Source: an uncultured Sutterella sp.
GTDB taxonomy: Bacteria > Pseudomonadota > Gammaproteobacteria > Burkholderiales > Burkholderiaceae_F
Assembly (NCBI GenBank): GCA_900770335.1
Contig: CAAGKD010000032.1
Location: 1 to 9,071 of the forward strand
Direction: 5' to 3'
Length of the DNA: 9,071 bases
Part shown: piece by piece, positions 5,398 to 9,071 of the stretch
Position numbering within the stretch: position 1 is the first letter of the stretch
Layout of the letters: every line of letters starts with the position of its first letter
The notes under the pieces: generated by a model
What the model was told of the DNA's origin: nothing
The model's database searches: none
Seen by the model: the letters and a program-made list of their open reading frames with translations, nothing else
Made by a program: the position numbers and the translations under genes

Positions 5398-5969
5398 CGA
5401 TATCCTTTTTCCGCAAGCATCGGGCTGATGCGGTCCCAGCCGCGGGACTTGCCCGAGACGCGCTCGATGTCGACGCGCCAGACGGACACGGTCCGCAGGC
5501 CCTCGTCGAGGCGCTTCGCGATTGTCTCGGGCTCAACGTCGGGCGCGTGGCGCGCAAGAACGAGCTCCATCGCATGACGGCGCTCGGCTTCGTCGAGAAC
5601 GAGCGCAGCGCGCCCCGCGACGATCGCGGTCGCGTAGTTGACGGAGAACTCCTCCGGAACGGTCTGCGCATGCGCAGTGAAGAGCACCGATACCGAGGGA
5701 TTGTCGAGCATGTTGTCCGCACGGCGGCTCACTGCGCGCGAGGAGTGGAAGTAGAGCTTCGTCTCGCCCTCAAGAGCGGGCGTCACGGGCACGCCGTAGG
5801 GCACGCCCGTCGAGTCGGCCGTCGAGATGACGGCGTGCTCGGCCGCGCGGATGATGCGCAGCGCGTCCGTCCGGGAGAGCTCCCTGTCCTTGCGGCGCAT
5901 CGGGCGCTCGCTGCTTTTCGGAGCCTCGAGAAAGTCTCCGCCCTCAATGTCGTCTTCGAGCATGTTCAT
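5394..5969 (-). CDS. Pyridoxamine 5'-phosphate oxidase-family flavoprotein (NimA/NimC-like)
   Basis: This 191-residue protein has the split-barrel FMN-binding fold of the PNPOx-like family, closest in motif order to Nim-type proteins linked to 5-nitroimidazole reduction. Core motifs are MRRKDREL (24-31), HAVISTADSTGVPYGVPVTP (45-64), LYFHSS (72-77) with His75 at the active-site position, DNMLDNPSVSVLF (85-97), the Tyr112-containing strand before VAGRAALV (117-124), and VWRVDIERVSGKSRG (163-177). About 23 extra N-terminal residues precede the usual start, so Met24 is a possible alternative, but it has no better ribosome site. The role is inferred: an FMN-dependent cytosolic reductase. Real nitroimidazole resistance is not shown. 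It is the first gene of a two-gene unit with the lipoprotein and is divergent from the response regulator. Confidence 0.88.
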   Translation of the reverse strand: MNMLEDDIEGGDFLEAPKSSERPMRRKDRELSRTDALRIIRAAEHAVISTADSTGVPYGVPVTPALEGETKLYFHSSRAVSRRADNMLDNPSVSVLFTAHAQTVPEEFSVNYATAIVAGRAALVLDEAERRHAMELVLARHAPDVEPETIAKRLDEGLRTVSVWRVDIERVSGKSRGWDRISPMLAEKGYR

Positions 5970-5993
5970 GATTCTTTTCTGCAGCCTGGGTCT

Positions 5994-6036
5994 TTCGCCT
6001 GCGGCCGGCGCGCAGGCCGGGCGGCCGCAGGGCGAA
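5994..6036 (-). repeat. Long hairpin in the 5' leader of the flavoprotein gene
   Basis: TTCGCCTGCGGCCG (5994-6007) pairs with CGGCCGCAGG-CGAA (6022-6036), 14 base pairs with one bulged G and a 14-base loop. It ends about 25 bases upstream of the ATG at 5969. No T-run follows in either direction, so it is more likely an mRNA leader structure than a terminator. Confidence 0.5.
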
Positions 6037-6145
6037 GTTTGAGTCTAACAGCTTGCATCCCGGACGCGCCGGCGCCGCGGCGTGACCGCCTTTGGGAAGG
6101 CTTTCGGAACGCTTCTGATCGCCTGCGGGACGCGCCACGCCTCGC

Positions 6146-6151
6146 TAAAAT
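6146..6151 (+). promoter_or_regulatory. Possible -10 box of the response regulator
   Basis: TAAAAT stands out in otherwise GC-rich DNA, 68 bases upstream of the ATG at 6219. I see no good -35 match at normal spacing. Confidence 0.3.
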
Positions 6152-6218
6152 GTTCCGACCCCTTCAGTTTCAGCCCAAAAGGCAACCGCAGGCACCGCGC
6201 GCGCCAACGAGGCCATAA

Positions 6219-6845
6219 ATGGACAGCAGCAAAATCAATCAACCTCTCATCCGCATCATCGACGACGACAGTGCGGTGCGCTCTTCGTGGTCGTTCCTGC
6301 TCTCGGGCGAGAACTACGAATGCGCCGAGTACAGCGACGCGGGCACCTTCCTCGCCTCCGCGGACTTCCGCCGCCCGGGCTGCATTCTGCTCGACGTGCG
6401 CATGCCCAACATGTCGGGCCTCGAGCTGCAGAACAAGCTCAAGGACATCGGATGCGACCTTCCGATCGTCTTCGTCTCCGGCCACGGCGACATCGACATG
6501 GCCGTGAACGCCGTCAAGAACGGCGCCTTCGACTTCATCGAGAAGCCGCCAAAGGAGTCGCGCCTCATCGACACCATCGAGGCCGCCGTCGCCCGCAACA
6601 AGGCGAACCGCCGCGACCAGGCCGAGGTCGCCGACTTCAAGGCGCGCCTCGAGCAGCTCACGCAGCGCGAGCGCGAGGTGATCCGCATGGTCGCGCAGGG
6701 CTACTCGAACAAGGAGGTCGCCGCCGAGTTCGGCATCTCCGAGAAGACCGTCCAGGTCCATCGCGGCAGCGCGTACAGGAAGCTCGAGCTCCACAACGCC
6801 GCCGAGATCGCGCGCCTGCTTCTGCTCTCGGGTGACCCGCTCTGA
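6219..6845 (+). CDS. FixJ/TtrR-type response regulator with LuxR helix-turn-helix
   Basis: This 208-residue two-component transcription regulator has a receiver domain (about 10-125) with acidic pocket Asp15/Asp16, phospho-acceptor Asp59 (LLDVRMP), Ser87 (FVSGHGD) and Lys109 (EKPP). A linker (126-142) joins a LuxR/NarL-type DNA-binding domain (about 144-205: LTQREREVIRMVAQGYSNKEVA, then GISEKTVQVHR). The receiver motifs SGHGDI and GAFDFIEKP are typical of the FixJ/StyR/TtrR group. The ATG at 6219 has GAGG 6 bases upstream. No histidine kinase lies beside it, so the partner and signal are unknown. It is divergent from the flavoprotein/lipoprotein pair, which makes that 249-base gap a reasonable candidate target. 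A 12-bp hairpin separates it from fhs, so the two are probably separate units. Confidence 0.93.
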   Translation: MDSSKINQPLIRIIDDDSAVRSSWSFLLSGENYECAEYSDAGTFLASADFRRPGCILLDVRMPNMSGLELQNKLKDIGCDLPIVFVSGHGDIDMAVNAVKNGAFDFIEKPPKESRLIDTIEAAVARNKANRRDQAEVADFKARLEQLTQREREVIRMVAQGYSNKEVAAEFGISEKTVQVHRGSAYRKLELHNAAEIARLLLLSGDPL

Positions 6846-6863
6846 CGGCCCGCCCGTCTGTCC

Positions 6864-6901
6864 GAAACGCTGCACCTTTCTTTCCGGAAGTGCAGCGTTT
6901 C
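6864..6901 (+). terminator. Terminator-like hairpin after the response regulator
   Basis: GAAACGCTGCAC (6864-6875) and GTGCAGCGTTTC (6890-6901) form a perfect 12-bp stem with a 14-base loop. The 3' arm ends GTTTCTCTC, a broken pyrimidine run rather than a clean U-tract, so termination may be partial. It lies 18 bases past the stop. Confidence 0.7.
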
Positions 6902-6985
6902 TCTCATCCGCCTTTCCCGTCCCACCCCCTCACCCGGCCGGCCCCGGCGCGGACGCAGCTCCCTGGAGGACGGGAAGCGCGGACG

Positions 6986-7022
6986 GATTCCGAATCGAAG
7001 AGCGCGCGGACGGCTCCGCGCG
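6986..7022. repeat. Palindrome and GC hairpin in front of fhs
   Basis: GATTCCGAATC (6986-6996) is a perfect 5+1+5 palindrome. Just after it CGCGCGGA (7003-7010) and TCCGCGCG (7015-7022) form a perfect 8-bp stem with loop CGGC, ending 52 bases before the fhs ATG. The first could be an operator, the second a leader structure. No ZTP or THF riboswitch core was recognised here. Confidence 0.4.
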
Positions 7023-7063
7023 AAACCCAAGCACTTTCCCCTTTGATCTTCTGACCATTCTTC

Positions 7064-7067
7064 GGAG
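7064..7067 (+). promoter_or_regulatory. Ribosome binding site that fixes the fhs start
   Basis: GGAG lies 7 bases before the ATG at 7075. This, together with the family's usual N-terminus, selects 7075 over the in-frame opening at 6832, which overlaps the response-regulator gene and reads low-complexity sequence. Confidence 0.6.
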
Positions 7068-7074
7068 CTTTCCC

Positions 7075-8718
7075 ATGAAGACCGACATTGAAATCGCCCA
7101 GGAGCACAAGCTCATCCCGATCGACGAGCTCGCGCACGCCGCCGGCCTCACCGACAGCGAGTTCGAGCCCTACGGCCGCGACAAGGCCAAGGTTTCGCTC
7201 GACCCCTCGCGCAAGGAGCGCGGCCGCCTGATCCTCGTCACCGCCACCTCGGGCATGCCCGCGGGCTCGGGCAAGACGACCACCTCGATCGCCCTCGCCC
7301 AGGGCCTCAAGCGGATCGGCAAGTCCGCCGCCCTGGCGCTTCGCGAGCCCTCGCTCGGCCCGGTCTTCGGCATGAAGGGCGGCGCCGCGGGCGGCGGCTA
7401 CAGCCAAGTGCTGCCGATGGAGGCGATCAACCTGCACTTCACGGGCGACCTGCACGCCATCACCGCTGCGAACAACCTTCTCGCAGCGCTCCTTGACAAC
7501 GCCCGCCACCAGGGCCAGGTCGTCCTCAAGGAGATCTTCTGGCGCCGCGTGATGGACCTCAACGAGCGGATGCTTCGCAACATCATCACCGGCCTCGGCG
7601 GCCCGGCCAACGGCATCCCCACCGAGGCGGGCTTTGACATCACGGCCGCCTCCGAGCTGATGGCGGTGCTGTGCCTCGCCAACGACATGGACGACCTGCG
7701 CGCGCGCATCGACCGCATTGTCCTCGGCCTGCGCCCGGACGGCACGCCCTACACCTGCCGCGAGCTCGGCGCCACGGGCGCCCTCCTCGCGCTCCTGCTC
7801 GAAGCCTTCAAGCCCAACCTCGTGCAGTCGATCGAGGGCAACCTCGCCTTCGTGCACGGCGGCCCCTTCGCCAACATCGCCCACGGCTGCAACTCGGTCG
7901 CGGCTACCCGCGCCGCGCTCAAGCTCGCGGACTACGCGATCACGGAGGCCGGCTTCGGCTCGGACCTCGGCGCAGAGAAGTTCTTCAACATCAAGTGCCG
8001 CGCCGCGGGCTTCAGCCCCGCCGCGGTCGTGATCGTCACCTCGACGCGCGCCCTCAAGTGGCACGGCGGCGTGCCGCTGCCCGAGATCGGCGCCCCGAAC
8101 CTCGAGGCCGTCAGGCGCGGCATCGTCAACCTTGACGCGCACATCGCCAACCTCAAGCACTTCGGCCCGAACATCGTCGTCTCGCTCAACCACTTTCACA
8201 CCGACACCGACGAGGAGATCGAGGCGATCCGCGCCCGCTGCGCCGAGCTCGGCGTGCGCTTCGCGGTCTGCGACGGCTTCGCCAGGGGCGGCGAGGGCGC
8301 GGTCGAGCTCGCGCAGGCCGTCGTCGAGGCCGCGGCCGATCCGCATCCGCTGCGCAACACCTACGCCGAGGACGCTCCGGTCGTCGAGAAGCTCGAGGCG
8401 ATCGTCAAGGAGGTCTACGGCGGCGAGGGCGTGAAGCTCTCCGCCCAGGCCCAGAAGGACCTCAAGCGCCTCGCCGACCTCGGCTACGAGCGCCTGCCCG
8501 TTTGCGTCGCCAAGACCCCGTTCTCGCTCACGGCCGACCCGAAGGCCCTCGGCGCCCCGAAGGGGTTCACCCTCCCCGTCGAGCGGCTCATCCTCAACGC
8601 CGGCTCGGGCTTCGTCGTCGCGATGTCCGGCTCGATCATGCGCATGCCGGGCCTGCCCAAGAAGCCCGCCGCCATGGGGATCGACGTCGTCAACGGCCGC
8701 ATCACCGGCCTCGCCTGA
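7075..8718 (+). CDS. fhs: Formate-tetrahydrofolate ligase (10-formyl-THF synthetase)
   Basis: The enzyme joins formate to tetrahydrofolate using ATP, making 10-formyl-THF for purine, formyl-methionine and one-carbon metabolism in the cytoplasm. The product of 547 residues has normal family length. Motifs run in order: an N-terminal helix (IAQEHKLIPI, 7-16), P-loop PAGSGKTT (62-69), REPSLGPVFGMKGGAAGGGY (90-109), INLHFTGDLHAIT (118-130), KPNLVQSIEGN (246-256), HGGPFANIAHGCNS (261-274), the second signature VTSTRALKWHGG (321-332), GGEGAVELA (405-413) and MPGLPKKPAAMGIDV (524-538). The P-loop is unusual: Ser65 replaces the Glu of the common PAGEGKTT, and the preceding residues read TSGM rather than TPT. 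All other active-site segments look intact, so it should be active. It is transcribed alone with a terminator downstream. Confidence 0.97.
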   Translation: MKTDIEIAQEHKLIPIDELAHAAGLTDSEFEPYGRDKAKVSLDPSRKERGRLILVTATSGMPAGSGKTTTSIALAQGLKRIGKSAALALREPSLGPVFGMKGGAAGGGYSQVLPMEAINLHFTGDLHAITAANNLLAALLDNARHQGQVVLKEIFWRRVMDLNERMLRNIITGLGGPANGIPTEAGFDITAASELMAVLCLANDMDDLRARIDRIVLGLRPDGTPYTCRELGATGALLALLLEAFKPNLVQSIEGNLAFVHGGPFANIAHGCNSVAATRAALKLADYAITEAGFGSDLGAEKFFNIKCRAAGFSPAAVVIVTSTRALKWHGGVPLPEIGAPNLEAVRRGIVNLDAHIANLKHFGPNIVVSLNHFHTDTDEEIEAIRARCAELGVRFAVCDGFARGGEGAVELAQAVVEAAADPHPLRNTYAEDAPVVEKLEAIVKEVYGGEGVKLSAQAQKDLKRLADLGYERLPVCVAKTPFSLTADPKALGAPKGFTLPVERLILNAGSGFVVAMSGSIMRMPGLPKKPAAMGIDVVNGRITGLA

Positions 8719-8925
8719 CGGCCGATCGAATGAACGGCTGATGCACGACGCTCGCGGCTTCGCCTCCGGGAGGAGCCCGAGCGCCGGACGATCCGTCACG
8801 AAAGCCCGTCCCGGCCATGCGCCGAGGCGGGCTTTTTGCATCCGCCCAGATGCAGGGCGGTATGCGGGACAAGGCCTCGATTCGGTCTCGAACGTCTCGC
8901 AGTCAATTGAAATTCATGGATAATG
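8719..8925. other. Gene-free region after fhs
   Basis: Apart from the fhs terminator (8801-8837) I see no gene. Bases about 8900-8930 become AT-rich (for example GTCAATTGAAATTCATGG). Open frames on either strand are short, have no biased codon use and run through terminator structures. Confidence 0.5.
8801..8837 (+). terminator. Intrinsic terminator of fhs
   Basis: AAAGCCCG (8801-8808) pairs with CGGGCTTT (8828-8835), the stem being extended inward by further imperfect pairs. The right arm runs into TTTTT (8833-8837). It lies about 80 bases past the fhs stop. The A-run on the left arm is short, so termination is mainly for rightward transcription. Confidence 0.85.
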
Positions 8926-8961
8926 AAAAAGGCGATCCGGAAAGGAGTAAACCGGATCGCC
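8926..8961 (-). terminator. Perfect intrinsic terminator for leftward transcription
   Basis: GGCGATCCGG (8931-8940) and CCGGATCGCC (8952-8961) form a perfect 10-bp stem with an 11-base loop. On the minus strand it is followed by TTTTT (from 8930-8926). It should end a minus-strand gene lying to the right of the window. A7 (8964-8970) directly follows on the plus strand, bounded by a small GCCTC/GAGGC inverted repeat (8959-8963, 8971-8975). Confidence 0.88.
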
Positions 8962-8972
8962 TCAAAAAAAGA

Positions 8973-9071
8973 GGCTCTTCTGGACTTTTGGGGAAATTGG
9001 GGTTCCCCGTGCCACCAGACCCAGCCCAGAAACAAAGAGCGCGTTGGATCCTGTATCGTTGGAATAGCAAC
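8973..9071. mobile_element. Possible terminal part of an ISL3-like insertion sequence (runs off right edge)
   Basis: Composition and codon-like character change at about 8973. The segment opens GGCTCTTCTGGACTTTTGGG, which resembles the 'GGCTCTT' ends of ISL3-family elements as I remember them. The eight bases just outside (AAAAAAGA, 8965-8972) fit the AT-rich 8-bp target duplications of that family. The other end is outside the window. Alternative: the minus-strand frame ending at TGA 8962-8964 (last residues ISPKVQKSLFF) is the C-terminus of a normal gene served by the terminator at 8926-8961. I cannot separate the two here. Confidence 0.3.

Noticed and set aside
5265..6218. 317-codon plus-strand frame opposite the flavoprotein
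   Set aside because: Arg/His/Ala-rich shadow of the minus-strand gene, with no recognisable motif.
6832..7074. N-terminal extension of Fhs from 6832
   Set aside because: It overlaps the response-regulator end, crosses the hairpin at 6864-6901 and is unlike any Fhs N-terminus; ATG 7075 has a ribosome site.
6904..8841. 645-codon minus-strand open frame opposite fhs
   Set aside because: It mirrors the fhs coding frame, has low-complexity Ala/Glu/Val/Arg composition and runs through the fhs terminator.
8796..9035. 79-codon minus-strand frame with TTG start
   Set aside because: It reads straight through the perfect terminator at 8926-8961 and the fhs terminator arm, has no biased codon use and no ribosome site.

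Overview
The window is GC-rich with strong G/C bias at third codon positions. It carries ordinary housekeeping and metabolic genes of a Gram-negative bacterium. The mix (ThiC with an N-terminal ThiC-associated domain, a MetQ-like periplasmic protein, a FixJ-type response regulator, formate-tetrahydrofolate ligase and a Nim-like flavoprotein) suggests a Burkholderiales betaproteobacterium, perhaps an anaerobic gut Sutterellaceae relative. That placement is inferred from gene content and composition only.

Left to right: the start of a small membrane-anchored protein runs off the left edge (minus, 1-135). A 346-base gap precedes an aldo/keto reductase (plus, 482-1336). A shared bidirectional terminator separates it from the convergent metQ-like gene (minus, 1467-2267). 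A 558-base gap rich in inverted repeats lies upstream of metQ and downstream of thiC (minus, 2826-4499). thiC has a 376-base upstream region with a TPP riboswitch (about 4640-4728). Next come two translationally coupled minus-strand genes: a Nim/PNPOx-family flavoprotein (5394-5969) followed by a small lipoprotein (4876-5397). Two plus-strand genes follow, a FixJ/NarL-type response regulator (6219-6845) and fhs (7075-8718), each with its own terminator-like hairpin. The right edge holds a perfect intrinsic terminator for leftward transcription and A-rich DNA. It then has a sequence that may be the terminal repeat of an insertion sequence.

Most genes look like separate transcription units. ThiC makes the thiamine pyrimidine and is controlled by TPP. 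Fhs charges formate onto tetrahydrofolate. MetQ probably feeds a methionine ABC importer encoded elsewhere. These share a loose one-carbon/sulfur/cofactor theme, but no co-regulation is visible.

I see no defence system, CRISPR array, phage module, rRNA or tRNA, and no convincing new multi-gene system. The points most worth a second look are the repeat-rich metQ leader, the unusual thiC riboswitch and expression platform, a natural Arg-to-His change at the cofactor site of the aldo/keto reductase, the flavoprotein-lipoprotein pair, the variant P-loop in Fhs, and the possible IS end at the right edge.
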